A stretch of 64,000 nt of DNA from Thermoplasmatales archaeon (GCA_026127925.1 JAJSLM010000003.1:124001-188000); one strand, 5' to 3'. Counted from the stretch's first letter, positions 8,335 to 18,516 are shown. A program made the numbers and translations. The notes: generated by a model not told the origin, from the sequence alone.

Positions 8335-9258
8335 TTAAGGAATGCCAGGGAATGATTCCTTCGCCGAACTGCTGAGTTTATAGTCATCCTTCTTAACAAC
8401 ATTTTTTGCATTTCCTCTGAAATATTCCATCACATTCCTAAAAGCAAATTCATAGGCGATGTCCATAATTTCTCCAGACATCCCTCCAGCCACATGTGGC
8501 GATAAAATTACGTTATCCAGATTGGTGTCCTTTAAATCTGGCTCATTCCACCAAACATCTGACATATACCATATAGAAGGATTGGATCTTAGGAATCGTA
8601 TCATATCCTGTTTAACAACCACATCGGGTCTTGCTACGTTAACTATCATGGTACCTTTCTTTAGCCCAGAAAGTAGACCAATATTTACCATTCCCCTCGT
8701 TTTATCAGTCAACGGGATAGATAGCACGACTATGTCGGACTTCTCGAACAGTTCTGAAGCAGTGGAGGTAGTTTCGTCTACATTCTCGTCTATGCCTGAT
8801 CTGCTATATGCGATAACCTTCATATCGTACGCTTTGGCTATAGAGGCAACCCTCCTGCCAATTCCACCATATCCAAGAATGCCCAATGTCTTGCCATAGA
8901 GCAGAGTTGTAGACGATTGTTTAAACACGCCTCTCTTCATATCGTAATTGTTTTCTATTATATTCTTTGCATGTGAAAGGATCAACGCAAAGGTGTGCTC
9001 AGCTACAGATATAGAGTAGGCACCAGCATTACTGCATAGTATCACGCTGTCAGGAATCCTAGCAATATCCAAGTGATCCACTCCCGCGCTTACTGTTTGA
9101 ATCATTTTAGTGTTTTTTCCGACAATATATTTGTTTTTTATGATCTGTACTTCTGTGTCATAATATTCAGGGTACCAATAGATATCGCATCCAAATAAAA
9201 CACGTTCAGCGATTGATTTTACTTTATCTTCAATTGGAAAATTAACATACACATCCAT
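8335..9258 (-). CDS. D-isomer-specific 2-hydroxyacid dehydrogenase
   Basis: At 307 residues this is the normal size for the D-2-hydroxyacid dehydrogenase family. The NAD(P)-binding motif GILGYGGIGRRVA lies at about 129-141. The catalytic Arg is in NVARPDVV, the Glu in WNEPDL and the His in LSPHVAGG. The family reduces 2-keto acids such as glyoxylate, hydroxypyruvate or phenylpyruvate, or oxidises the hydroxyacid. Next to sugar-acid genes a glyoxylate/hydroxypyruvate or 2-keto-sugar-acid reductase is plausible, but the substrate cannot be read from sequence. It is transcribed divergently from the DHDPS-family gene at 9730. Confidence 0.8.
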   Translation of the reverse strand: MDVYVNFPIEDKVKSIAERVLFGCDIYWYPEYYDTEVQIIKNKYIVGKNTKMIQTVSAGVDHLDIARIPDSVILCSNAGAYSISVAEHTFALILSHAKNIIENNYDMKRGVFKQSSTTLLYGKTLGILGYGGIGRRVASIAKAYDMKVIAYSRSGIDENVDETTSTASELFEKSDIVVLSIPLTDKTRGMVNIGLLSGLKKGTMIVNVARPDVVVKQDMIRFLRSNPSIWYMSDVWWNEPDLKDTNLDNVILSPHVAGGMSGEIMDIAYEFAFRNVMEYFRGNAKNVVKKDDYKLSSSAKESFPGIP

Positions 9259-9729
9259 TGAATTGTAAATTAATTATTGCTATTTATAGTAGCAAGGTCC
9301 TAAAGTGGTATGGATGGCAAAACGAGACATGTGCTATCTGTCACTATGAGCTTGCTGCTTAGAAGAATAATAATCCTGGTTATTTATGAAGAAGTATTTC
9401 AACGGATAGAATTAGGTCTATAGCAACTGATTGAAAATTGACACGTAGTAAGCAGGAATAACGTCAGAGACATGTCTGAGAATCGCATATTCACTGGGAA
9501 ATATTCGACCATAGGAAAAGAGGAAAATCTCTTACTTCACTTAACAAAAAATAATAATGATAACCTAATAATTTAAAATCAAGGGAAGTAGCAATAGAGA
9601 CTTTTGCTTACGTTTTACAATCAAGTAGTTGTATCATTCCGAATAGTCCATATGATTATTTTCCGATAGCAACAAAACCTCTGCTAGACAACGTACGAAA
9701 TTTCTAATACATTCTTGTGATGTTTAACT
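9259..9729. other. Divergent promoter region
   Basis: The 471 bp between two divergent enzyme genes contain no gene. The minus-strand gene has AT-rich DNA (TAAATTAATTATTGC, 9267-9281) just upstream. A weak TATA-like TTTCTAATAC lies about 25 nt before the plus-strand ATG at 9730. Confidence 0.35.
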
Positions 9730-10629
9730 ATGGAAAGGCTTAGTGGCATTATAACTCCCGCAGTTTCCCCATTCAATGGCGATGAGCTAAACGAGCCAGC
9801 CATAGAAAAACTGATGGCTCACCTTCACCAAATCGGAGTATCCGGGGTATTTCCAATGGGAAGTAACGGTTCTTCTCCATTTATTTCAAATAAAATGCAC
9901 AAGAGAATCCTTGAAGTGTTTTCAAGATACAGAAGTAAAGATGAATATTTCGTGCCTGGTGTTGGAAAAAATAACATAGAAGATACATTAGAACTATCAG
10001 AATTTGCAGCTGACATTAATTCAGACGCAATCGTTGTCGTAACACCATATTACCTGAAAGTAAGTCAGAAATCCATCTATTCCTACTTCGACCGCATCGT
10101 TGCGAGAGTGGATTTACCAGTAATACTATATAACATACCCCAGTTGACAGGAAATACAATAGGACCCGAAACCGTTCTCAAACTTTCGGAAAATTACTCA
10201 AATATAGTGGGAATAAAGGATTCGAGTGGAGACCTCACTCTGTTTCAAGACTATTTACTCAGTCTTCCGAAAAAGATAAAAGTGTTTCAAGGACAGGATG
10301 AACTCTTACTCCCCTCTCTTGTATTAGGGGCTGCAGGAGGTGTATGTGGGTCCACAAATTTTATAGATCTGGCTACAAAAGTTATGAAATCATTCAAAGA
10401 AGGCAATATAGGAGCTGCAGCTGGAATACAACGAAAGCTGAGCATGTTGAAGAGTTATCTCAACACTAAGTCTTTTCCTCAGGTTTACTCATTTCTTTTC
10501 CATAAACTCATACTCGGACAAGACATCACAGGCACACCTCCCATGCTGGATTCATTAGAACAGACGGAGATGGGTGAAATATACCATAACGTTACAAGGA
10601 TACTAGATCAAAAAGTCGAAAGCTTTTGA
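9730..10629 (+). CDS. DHDPS-family aldolase (2-keto-3-deoxy sugar acid type)
   Basis: The 299-residue protein has the class I aldolase layout of the DHDPS/NAL family: a GSNGSSP pyruvate-binding loop near 44-50, the catalytic Tyr in LYNIPQLTGN at about 135-144, and the Schiff-base Lys in GIKDSSGD at about 163-170. Such enzymes cleave or dehydrate 2-keto-3-deoxy sugar acids through a pyruvate-like Schiff base; archaeal KD(P)G aldolase is a member. Given the rhamnose and sugar-acid genes around it, a KDG or 2-keto-3-deoxy-L-rhamnonate aldolase fits. True DHDPS is less likely because no lysine genes are nearby. Confidence 0.8.
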   Translation: MERLSGIITPAVSPFNGDELNEPAIEKLMAHLHQIGVSGVFPMGSNGSSPFISNKMHKRILEVFSRYRSKDEYFVPGVGKNNIEDTLELSEFAADINSDAIVVVTPYYLKVSQKSIYSYFDRIVARVDLPVILYNIPQLTGNTIGPETVLKLSENYSNIVGIKDSSGDLTLFQDYLLSLPKKIKVFQGQDELLLPSLVLGAAGGVCGSTNFIDLATKVMKSFKEGNIGAAAGIQRKLSMLKSYLNTKSFPQVYSFLFHKLILGQDITGTPPMLDSLEQTEMGEIYHNVTRILDQKVESF

Positions 10630-11261
10630 GATCCTGAAACCTAATCTGAAAGTAGCATTCAAAGTCACAAGAATACTTGGATAGGCGCACAGCAATTATG
10701 AAAATTATAGTTATTTATATCCTTTTCATGGTTCCGTCCATTTGTAATATGATACAGACTAAATGAGGACCTCGCTTTATAGTCAAGATATGTATTCGAC
10801 TCTTCTTTTTAGAATCTTGAGCTATATAACTAAAGAAGAATCAATAAATATTTCCGTTGCTCTTATTTCACTTCATGGAAATATCGAATAAGAAGAATGG
10901 TGATTCTTGGCCTGCATCAATATAGTTATATTAAGAATCTAAATGTTGTAAACGATCTTAAATAGTCCAGATTTCAGCTCAAAACCTTCTTTTATACGTA
11001 CCACAGTATATATATCAGAGATGGAAGGGACCTGCCACCAGATACTTTTAATGGGTTCTTAAAAAATTACATTTAGACTCAAAATATTCTGTTTTCGGTC
11101 AATGACCTATTTGTCATGAAATAAATGTGCGTTAAGAAGGATGTACATGTACAATCCCGCAGGATAGAAAGCCCACCTTTGTCGCCTTAAGGAATCTTTC
11201 AGGAAATGTAATAAAGCTGAAAACGAAGAATTATTGATCGAACTGCTAAGTTACCGATACA
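10630..11261. other. Intergenic, no gene seen
   Basis: This is 630 bp between the convergent ends of the aldolase and aldehyde dehydrogenase genes. I find no open frame with coding character. Short AT-rich tracts occur at about 10800-10860. A CCTTTGTCGCCTTAAGGAATC stretch near 11177 shares the word GTCGCCTTAAGG with 14440-14451. Confidence 0.35.
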
Positions 11262-12719
11262 TTAGTTCCCAGCATCTCTATCGTATTGAAGATAAACAAC
11301 ATGGGTGTTAAAGAATTCCAAAATTCCATGCTTTCCATCATCTCCACCTATTCCAGATTTTCTCCATCCAGAGTGATAACCCTGCATTTCTTCGAAGTTC
11401 TCTCGGTTTACGTATGTTTCCCCGAATTTCAACTCGTTTGCTGCTCTAAGTATCACATCTAAGTTTTTTGAATAAATAGAAGAGGTGAGGCCCGCTTCTG
11501 AATCGTTTGCCAAATCTATGGCTTCATCAAGAGTGCGGAATGATCTTATTGGTATGACAGGGCCAAAAATTTCTTTCTGGATTATCTCACTTTTCTGTTC
11601 TGTGTCGGTTATTATTGTCGGTTCAAAGAAATAACCTCTTCCGTTTATACTCTCTCGGGTACCCCCATACAGGAGTTTTCCGCCTTCTTTAACTGCGTTC
11701 AGTACCATTGATTCAACCTTGTCAACAGCGTCACTATTGATGAGTGGCCCCATATCTGCGTCGGTGCTCATTGGATCCCCTATTTTAACACCCTTAAATT
11801 GTTCCGTGAGCAAACGTTCAAATTTTTCCTTCACCTTTTCATGGACATAGACACGCTCAACGTCATTGCATATCTGGCCAGTGTTAACAATCCTTGAGTT
11901 TACGATGTATTTGACGGATTGTTGCAAATCCGCATCGTCCATAACAATAGCAGGTGCTTTGCCCCCCAGCTCAAGCGATACTTTAGCAACATTCTGTGCA
12001 GCATTTCTCATTATCTCTTGGCCTGCTGCAATACTTCCCGTGAAGGTAACAAAGTCAATATGTTTATTCTTAACAAGGTTTGATCCTATTTCTCTTCCTG
12101 AACCATATATAACATTTACAATGCCCTTTGGAAGTCCAGCCTCGAGCAATATCTTGGAGAATTCATAAGCATTGTTTGGTGTTTCGCTGCTTGGTTTTAT
12201 TACGATAGAATCACCAGCAAGCAAAGCTGGCGCCATCTTTCTTGCAAAGACAAAGAAAGGATAGTTCCATGGCACTATTCCCGCAACAACGCCTATGGGT
12301 TTATAATAGAGCAGTATATTCTCATTTCTTCTATCACTCTGTATAACTTCTCCATCGATCCTCCTTGCCCATTCAGCAACGTATTCAACATAATCGGCTG
12401 TAAAATCCACTTCTACTTTTGCATCCTTTAGAAGCTTTCCTTGTTCAATAGCTATTATCCTAGCTAGATTGTCTGCTTTGCTTCTAATAAGACTCGATAT
12501 TTTTTTCAAGTAATGAGCTCTATCGACTGCAGTTAAGCGTTCCCATTTTTTTTGGCTCTCAAACGCATAGTCTATGGCTTCATTTAGCTGTTCTTGGTTA
12601 GAACCATTAAAGGTCGAAAGCTCCTCCTCTGTTGTTGGATTCCTGTTGACAATTGCTTTCCCGTTTCCTTCCACCAATTCCCCGTTTAACAGCAGCTTAC
12701 ATTTTTCAAAACCAAACAT
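11262..12719 (-). CDS. Aldehyde dehydrogenase (lactaldehyde/succinate-semialdehyde type)
   Basis: The 485-residue protein has the complete ALDH pattern: VPWNYPFFVF cofactor region (about 149-158), LELGGKAPAIV with the general-base Glu (about 249-259), and the nucleophilic Cys in NTGQICNDVERVYV (about 279-292). FGPVIPIRSF near 392 is the conserved C-terminal motif. The family oxidises aldehydes to acids with NAD(P). In an island with rhamnose genes and LutAB, L-lactaldehyde to L-lactate is the most economical role. Glyceraldehyde or a semialdehyde are alternatives. Confidence 0.85.
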   Translation of the reverse strand: MFGFEKCKLLLNGELVEGNGKAIVNRNPTTEEELSTFNGSNQEQLNEAIDYAFESQKKWERLTAVDRAHYLKKISSLIRSKADNLARIIAIEQGKLLKDAKVEVDFTADYVEYVAEWARRIDGEVIQSDRRNENILLYYKPIGVVAGIVPWNYPFFVFARKMAPALLAGDSIVIKPSSETPNNAYEFSKILLEAGLPKGIVNVIYGSGREIGSNLVKNKHIDFVTFTGSIAAGQEIMRNAAQNVAKVSLELGGKAPAIVMDDADLQQSVKYIVNSRIVNTGQICNDVERVYVHEKVKEKFERLLTEQFKGVKIGDPMSTDADMGPLINSDAVDKVESMVLNAVKEGGKLLYGGTRESINGRGYFFEPTIITDTEQKSEIIQKEIFGPVIPIRSFRTLDEAIDLANDSEAGLTSSIYSKNLDVILRAANELKFGETYVNRENFEEMQGYHSGWRKSGIGGDDGKHGILEFFNTHVVYLQYDRDAGN

Positions 12720-13120
12720 ATTCTTGAATGCTAAAATTACTATTTAAATATAATCTCATAAATGTACGGGATATCTAAGGTTGAGACATAGTTTTGAGGT
12801 TCCGTCGAGTTCTTTATTATTTGTTTTTTAAAAAAAAACAGTGTGTCGAAATGGTTTATCCATGATGAATGATTATACAAAATTTCAAAATTGGCACGAT
12901 TGATTACTCTTAATACAACACACAAAAGGATAACAAACACAACTACAGACGAGAATAATTGCAAAAAACGGTACAGTCCCAATACGATTCTTACCTTCCT
13001 ATATTGTGAAATAAATTGCGAAATGCTAATTCATTTTCTAACTAATCAAAAATAAATGACGCTGCATTAGATAATGGTTACGACATATTCTATTTTAACA
13101 GTTTCGAACATGTTCGCACA
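12720..13120. other. Divergent intergenic region
   Basis: The region between the minus-strand ALDH and plus-strand KARI-like gene is AT-rich. A frame at 12740-12982 (minus) encodes a hydrophobic start followed by unstructured sequence and begins inside promoter-like DNA; I do not accept it as a gene. Confidence 0.35.
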
Positions 13121-13132
13121 AATATTAATACA
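13121..13132 (+). promoter_or_regulatory. Candidate TATA box of the KARI-like gene
   Basis: AAATATTAATAC is centred about 27 nt before the ATG at 13154. Confidence 0.4.
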
Positions 13133-13153
13133 GATTAGCGAAGATCACTTCTT

Positions 13154-14161
13154 ATGACTGAAATTATCTCTGAACTTGATGACATAGAAAAATACAAAAC
13201 TTTACTAAAGAAAAAGAAAATAGCCGTTATAGGCTACGGGAATCAGGGAAGATCTCAAGCCCTAAATATGAGGGATTTTGGCTTGAAAGTTATAATTGGT
13301 AATAGAAATGATTCTTATTTGGAAACAGCCGAGAAAGATGGATTCCAGGTCATGAGTATAAAGGATGCGTGCAGCGAATCTGACGTGATCTTTGTCCTTA
13401 TCCCTGATGAGATTCAACCGAAAGTCTTTAATGAGATAATACTGCCCTATCTCAAAGAGGGAGATACGCTTGTTATGGCTTCTGGTTACAATTACTTCTA
13501 TGGATACACACGCCCTCCAGATAACATAAATGTTATCATGATTGCGCCAAGAATGATTGGCTGGGGAGTGCGAGATCTATACGTGAAAGGAAAAGGGTAC
13601 CCTGTATTGGTAGCAGTTGGGCATGATTATAGCGGAAATTCAAAAGAAGTCCTAATTGGGCTCTCTGCTGCAATAGGTGTATTTCAGGAAGGAGGATGTG
13701 CAATAGGATCCAGCTTCAGGGAAGAGACTTTGCTTGACCTTCTTTCAGAACATTCATGGGCCGGAGCCATCTTATTTATTTTTAGGACGTACTATGAGGT
13801 CGTTACAGAACTTGGTGCATCTCCAGAAGCCGCAATTCTAGAAATGTATGCATCTGGTGAACTAGCGGAAATTGCCGAATCTATGAAAGACTTGGGACTA
13901 TTTAAACAGCTCAAAACTCATTCCGGGACAAGTCAGTATGGGCAGTTAGTATATGGACCAGCATTTGCCGGAGATGCAGTCAAAAATATGATGCATGAGA
14001 ATGCTATGGATATACTCAACGGTAAGTTCGCCAGAGAGTGGACAAACGAACAGAACACTGGCATGGTTGTCTTTAAGCGTCTTCACGAAATGAACGCTGA
14101 ACACCCGATGGAGAAAAAGGAAGAGGAGTTATATAATCTTCTACGAAGAATCAAATCGTAA
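13154..14161 (+). CDS. Ketol-acid reductoisomerase-like protein with altered active site
   Basis: At 335 residues this is the length of class I KARI (IlvC), and the whole fold is alignable: IGYGNQGRSQALNMRDFG (about 26-43) for NADPH, IMIAPR near 130, and LLDLLSEHS and ILEMYASGE for the two acidic metal-binding pairs, which are kept. Three catalytic-site changes stand out: AHG becomes ASG (His to Ser), APKxPGH becomes APRMIGW (Lys to Arg, His to Trp). The conserved Ser of SGTSQYG is retained but the usual AEYG is SQYG. No other branched-chain amino-acid gene is nearby. It is therefore probably a KARI paralogue with another substrate, perhaps a sugar-derived keto acid. Confidence 0.75.
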   Translation: MTEIISELDDIEKYKTLLKKKKIAVIGYGNQGRSQALNMRDFGLKVIIGNRNDSYLETAEKDGFQVMSIKDACSESDVIFVLIPDEIQPKVFNEIILPYLKEGDTLVMASGYNYFYGYTRPPDNINVIMIAPRMIGWGVRDLYVKGKGYPVLVAVGHDYSGNSKEVLIGLSAAIGVFQEGGCAIGSSFREETLLDLLSEHSWAGAILFIFRTYYEVVTELGASPEAAILEMYASGELAEIAESMKDLGLFKQLKTHSGTSQYGQLVYGPAFAGDAVKNMMHENAMDILNGKFAREWTNEQNTGMVVFKRLHEMNAEHPMEKKEEELYNLLRRIKS

Positions 14162-15450
14162 TAACAGATGATGAAAAATATAGCAATCCATATTCCCTTC
14201 CTTACTACTGTCTGATTTTTCTTTTCATTTTGTCATTTGGTGAACCACATCAGTTATACTGTAGAGAGAATTATTGGGCATCAATTGGTATAGATGTTGT
14301 GATTACAGGTACTCGAGATGAAAGAGCAGGTGCAAATCTTTTACTTTTATGTTGATATTAATCATATTTTTTCAATATGGGATCAACTTTTAAAAGTCTA
14401 TTTAGTTCATGTGAGGGTTTAAGGTCATCGCATTGTTTGGTCGCCTTAAGGTCCTGTTGCAGATTCAGTTATGTTCAGACAACGTGATGATGAAAACTCA
14501 GCTCATGATCTGTTAAGGTTCAAGAGAGTTTTTAGAAAAAGGTCTATACATTAGAGGGGCAATCCTGAAGCACAATGAAATAATCGATCCTAAAAACTGC
14601 AGAAAGCAATATGATTGTCCTAACAGAAAATTAATGAATTGAATACCGGTTGATGTAAACAATCCATTTTTCAGCTGATCAAAACTCCAGCCCCTCATTC
14701 TCTGGTTCCATAACAATTGATGAATCTTTTATTTCCCTTGAATTTTCCTTCCCTAGAATGAGCAACCAGATAAAATGATGTTGCCCGACTTTGTCGTAAT
14801 TCGGAAGGTGAATGAGGAACCATGGTTGCATCCTAACCAAACAACATTGGGACACAACAGTATACCATATAAGGTTAGACTGTCAAACAAGGTAAGGAGC
14901 TTCAATGCATAAAACATCAGATACCGTATAATCCGCTCAGGAACGAGCAGGTTGCTTAGCTAATGTTTCCTGACATGCAGTGCAACAATATCTTCCGTAT
15001 ATCCATGACGGTCTGTGAATATTTTTGCATCTTTACACAGTGAAATTCCCACTGCTGAATAATCCTTCTACAGAGTGAAGGATACACTATTAACTTTGGA
15101 GGGTTCTACTCTAAGACGCTTAAGTACTAAGGTGATGTCATAATACTTGAACACAGGGCATTTTCCGTCAGATTCCATCATCACTTGATTTCTCTAACTG
15201 AGATCAATTGAGAGCACTTTATTGATAAGGAAATTCATGTTCTCGTTTCTTAACCGGAGTACGTGGAATGAAATTTTTCCATCACCTCAACATTTCATCC
15301 AGTATACTTCCGGTGAGAGGAAGTCGAATTTGTCGGTTTTTATAACACTAATCCTGAATACATCGTTTTCTATTTCATTTTCAACCTCTGAACGATATAA
15401 AAACTGTAGAAATAATATAGACTAAATGAAACTGGAAATGATCTTTCAAA
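14162..15450. other. Decayed coding DNA, unassigned
   Basis: About 1.3 kb has no intact gene but protein-like plus-strand pieces. One at about 14519-14640 includes GLYIRGAILKHNEIIDPKNC. Another from ATG 14775 to the stop near 14909 includes RKVNEEPWLHPNQTTLGHNS. They are in different frames and separated by stops. They look like parts of a degraded mobile or accessory gene, but I cannot name the family. The open frames at 14513-14716 (minus) and 15222-15425 (plus) are not supported. Confidence 0.3.
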
Positions 15451-16227
15451 TTAAAGTTGAATTATGCCGTTTGGATATTTCGTTTCAAGAACCGGATCCA
15501 TAATTGGGATCACAATATCTGATAATTCAAGCTTATCAAAAAGATCTTTCGGGTATTCAGACGTGTATCGTGCGCCAATAGGCAATCTTTCCTTGAGGTT
15601 TCTTGTAGTAAAAATGGAATCGGTAAATGTTATGGTCTTTCCCTGCATTTCAAAAGTAATAAGCAGACTACTGGTGTGATGCTGACCAGAGTGCTCAACC
15701 TTTATTCCCAACTCTTCAAACTTATAGCTATCTAATGGACAGATATTATCTGAAGGACACTTGCGGAGAAAATTCAGAGTAGTCGAATCAAAATAGAGAT
15801 TGCTTGGCAGAGTGTCCGGGCTTTTTGATTTAATACAATGAAACATGGATTCAAGAAATCCATTTGATGACATAACAATCTTTGCTTTTCGAAATTTAGA
15901 AACCATTCCAGTTGAGTATTGAACTGTTGGGGTCAGAAATATGTAATTAATATCACTTTGTCTTAGCTTAGAACGCGAAAGTAAATCAAAAACTGTACCT
16001 ATTTTGAAAAACTTTTGTCTATGATCATTACTGATCCAGAAGCGTTCAATCTCAGAGGTACAACTCGGGAATCCCGTATTAACAAGAACATTTTTTTCTT
16101 TGATTCTTATTAAAAAAGAGAAAAAAGAAATCACTGTCATCTCTTTTTTGGAAGCGCCAAAGTAAACTGTGGATCTTGGGACCTTTAATCTTCCACAGCA
16201 GATGAATGAGATACTGTCACGATACAT
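15451..16227 (-). CDS. Metallo-beta-lactamase-fold protein lacking metal ligands (paralogue A)
   Basis: The 258-residue protein follows the layout of AHL-lactonase-like MBL proteins, including VLVNTG (47-52, normally hIDTG) and FTDSIF (201-206). The HxHxDH motif expected after IFLT is replaced by TPTVQYSTG (99-107), so all four ligands are missing; the final His is replaced by the MDP region (243-245). A conserved GQHHTSS (181-187) takes the place of the third ligand motif. Two paralogues of the same length and substitutions occur at 20806 and 26131. It lies downstream of an MFS transporter on the same strand (84 bp gap). It is either a non-metal enzyme or a ligand-binding protein. Confidence 0.75.
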   Translation of the reverse strand: MYRDSISFICCGRLKVPRSTVYFGASKKEMTVISFFSFLIRIKEKNVLVNTGFPSCTSEIERFWISNDHRQKFFKIGTVFDLLSRSKLRQSDINYIFLTPTVQYSTGMVSKFRKAKIVMSSNGFLESMFHCIKSKSPDTLPSNLYFDSTTLNFLRKCPSDNICPLDSYKFEELGIKVEHSGQHHTSSLLITFEMQGKTITFTDSIFTTRNLKERLPIGARYTSEYPKDLFDKLELSDIVIPIMDPVLETKYPNGIIQL

Positions 16228-16311
16228 TTCTATATACCTTTTACCTGTTAAAATAATGCTATTTGTTCATATGAAATGTTTAGTTAGATACTTACACACT
16301 TTGTACCACGG

Positions 16312-17661
16312 TCAGTTTTTTGGTAAATATGGACCTGTTGACTCTAGTTCTTCTAGACTCTTCCCAGCACTTTCCCTTGGAGCAAGCCAGATCGTGCTTA
16401 TAGCCATAATAACAGAAACTAAGCCCACTACATAAGCTATATTTCTGATCCCAGTAGCAATTAGAATAGCCGGAAAAACAAAGGTCCAACTATAACTAAA
16501 ATATTTGTGAACAGCACCCATTACACCCCTTCCAGCTGAGCGAATTGCAGTTGGAAAAACTTCTGTCCCCCATAACCATATAAGGGGCCACATTCCGAAA
16601 CCCTGAAAGAAGCCTATTAATCCGACAGAAAGAATGATGAGTGATGGGTTCTTTAGATCACTTACTCCGAATAGGACAAATCCTATTGCCACACCAATTG
16701 AGCTAATTATGAAAACAATACGGCGGCTGAGAGGAAATGCGGGCTTATCGATAAATGACCAGTAGACAAGTATACCTATAATAGTCAAGCCGAACCAAAT
16801 CATATCATCAGTAACACCACCAACAAATCCCTTTTTACCCAAAGTAGTAGCAAGGTACGGAAGATAAATTCCGAATATTGTTGCACCAAGAGCAAAAAAT
16901 ATGTCCATAAATATAATATAAATCGTGAATGCCCGAAATCTCTTGCTAAATAGTTCTGTCCATTTGTATATCTTTATGTTTCCAAAGGACGTTTTTGATG
17001 GTTCTTGTTGTTCTAATTTGCTGTTCGTTGCATTTGGATTGGCCGCATTAATCTTAGAAATTTCGGCCTTTAGAGCAAGATATCTAGGAGATTCTACGAT
17101 CCATTTTCTCATTATAAGTGTAAAGATTATCCAGATAGTTGCAAAATAGAATACATTTCGAAAATTTTGAATTGTTGTAGGAGAAAAAAGAGCAATAATA
17201 AGGGCAACCATTGGACCAATATACCACCAAATATTTGAGAGGCTCATCATTTTCCCTCTGTGCGACGTCGGGGATATCTCCGCTAGAAGTGCTTCGCTAG
17301 CGGGAATATCAAAACCAACTCCAACTCCAACTATTACATATCCAACTGCCAGAATTGGAAGATTATATCCCGCATATGAACTAATTAGCATTATGGCGGT
17401 GCCAATGAGCATTATGATCAGGTCATAAGTATAGATTGTTTTTCGTCCTATTTTATCTGCAAGATGTGAACCAAGTATAGCCGTTGTTGCCCAAGAAAAT
17501 CCAAAAAAAGCTGGAACTAGACCAATCCACAATGTTGGAATTTTATAGGCCAGGGAAAGACGAGTAAGTTCTACCGAAAAGCCAACAATAAAGAAGGCAT
17601 CCAAAAATTCTCCAAATGATATTATGCTCCCCATACCAATAGACTTAGAAAATTGATTCAT
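16312..17661 (-). CDS. MFS transporter, sugar/sugar-acid porter-like (copy 1)
   Basis: The product has about 12 membrane segments and 449 residues. The MFS loop motif appears as GSHLADKIGRKTIY after helix 2, and the mid-protein SHRGKMMSLSNIWWYIGP resembles the MHS/sugar-porter group. I place the start at the ATG at 17661, because the codon before it is a TTG and a TATA box lies 23 nt upstream. A clear paralogue sits at 28494. Both are divergent from an HTH_10 regulator and associated with a ligand-less MBL protein, which suggests uptake of related sugar acids. The substrate is unknown. Confidence 0.8.
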   Translation of the reverse strand: MNQFSKSIGMGSIISFGEFLDAFFIVGFSVELTRLSLAYKIPTLWIGLVPAFFGFSWATTAILGSHLADKIGRKTIYTYDLIIMLIGTAIMLISSYAGYNLPILAVGYVIVGVGVGFDIPASEALLAEISPTSHRGKMMSLSNIWWYIGPMVALIIALFSPTTIQNFRNVFYFATIWIIFTLIMRKWIVESPRYLALKAEISKINAANPNATNSKLEQQEPSKTSFGNIKIYKWTELFSKRFRAFTIYIIFMDIFFALGATIFGIYLPYLATTLGKKGFVGGVTDDMIWFGLTIIGILVYWSFIDKPAFPLSRRIVFIISSIGVAIGFVLFGVSDLKNPSLIILSVGLIGFFQGFGMWPLIWLWGTEVFPTAIRSAGRGVMGAVHKYFSYSWTFVFPAILIATGIRNIAYVVGLVSVIMAISTIWLAPRESAGKSLEELESTGPYLPKN

Positions 17662-17676
17662 CAATGATGTATCATT

Positions 17677-17733
17677 GAAATATATTTAACCTGACATCCT
17701 GAATATTACGGACTGATCATTTTTTTATATAAC
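17677..17733. promoter_or_regulatory. Divergent promoter pair, MFS copy 1 / HTH_10 regulator
   Basis: GAAATATATTTAACC (17677-17691, read on the minus strand) lies about 23 nt before the MFS ATG. TTTTTTATATAAC (17721-17733) lies about 24 nt before the GTG of the regulator. Both transcripts are predicted to be leaderless. The two boxes are about 40 bp apart, so one bound regulator could control both. Confidence 0.5.
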
Positions 17734-17749
17734 AACGACATAACATCTC

Positions 17750-18463
17750 GTGTATACTTTTTCAAACGGAGAGGAGATATTTGGACTCGTGGATTTTAGC
17801 ATTATTCACTATGGGTGCTGGAGTGGTGCCACTAAATATGAAAATGTTACTGCTCATACTATATTGTGCAAGCCTATATCATCAAAAGGGAAAATTGTTG
17901 CTGGAATAGAGATAAGAGTACCTTCAAAACATGTATTTAAATCGTTTCTGAAGGATTTACGAGGTTCCAAAAAAGTTACAGGAGTGATGGATATCAAAAC
18001 ACTCAACGGGCAGGGCACATTTTATAGAATATTGTTCACTGAGGAATATGACGGCATGGTTGCGTCTGTCTTGTCAGAGTATGGTTCTATATTTCAAGAA
18101 AATATTGTTAAAAATAATGTTGAAAGGGTGATCTCTATCTTGCCAAAGAATGACTTAAAGGACTTTAAATCCAAACTTGAGATTATAGGAAGAATAACCT
18201 CATTCCGCTCAATTAGTGTTGATATAGACAATTATCTTCCGTCTATGCTTGCCCTAACTGAGAAAGAAATAATGACTATATCAATTGCTAATTCCTTGGG
18301 TTATTATATGTTCCCAAAGGAGGCTACATTGCAGGATATTGCAATAAGGATGGGCATTTCGGCATCCACTGCTCATGAATATCTTTCGAAAGCTGAAAAA
18401 AAGCTGATAAGTAAAACCCTACCTATATTTTCTCTGGCAGCAGGCGAAAGGCGGTCGACCTGA
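17750..18463 (+). CDS. HTH_10 (bacterio-opsin-activator-like) regulator 1
   Basis: The 237-residue protein starts at GTG, supported by a TATA box 24 nt upstream. The C-terminal ~55 residues (LTEKEIMTISIANSLGYYMF, then DIAIRMGISASTAHEYLSKA) form an HTH_10 domain as in archaeal Bat-type regulators. The N-terminal ~150 residues are a sensor-like domain with HYGCW at 20-24, a motif shared with regulators at 29947 and 43220. It is divergent from the MFS gene and upstream of an SDR, so it probably senses the imported compound or an intermediate. Confidence 0.75.
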   Translation: MYTFSNGEEIFGLVDFSIIHYGCWSGATKYENVTAHTILCKPISSKGKIVAGIEIRVPSKHVFKSFLKDLRGSKKVTGVMDIKTLNGQGTFYRILFTEEYDGMVASVLSEYGSIFQENIVKNNVERVISILPKNDLKDFKSKLEIIGRITSFRSISVDIDNYLPSMLALTEKEIMTISIANSLGYYMFPKEATLQDIAIRMGISASTAHEYLSKAEKKLISKTLPIFSLAAGERRST

Positions 18464-18516
18464 TAATTCAGGATATCAATTTAAAAGCATTATTTGCGTT
18501 AATGAATTAGATTTTC

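Noticed and set aside
12740-12982. 80-codon minus-strand frame with a hydrophobic start
   Set aside because: It overlaps the divergent promoter region and its latter part is not protein-like.
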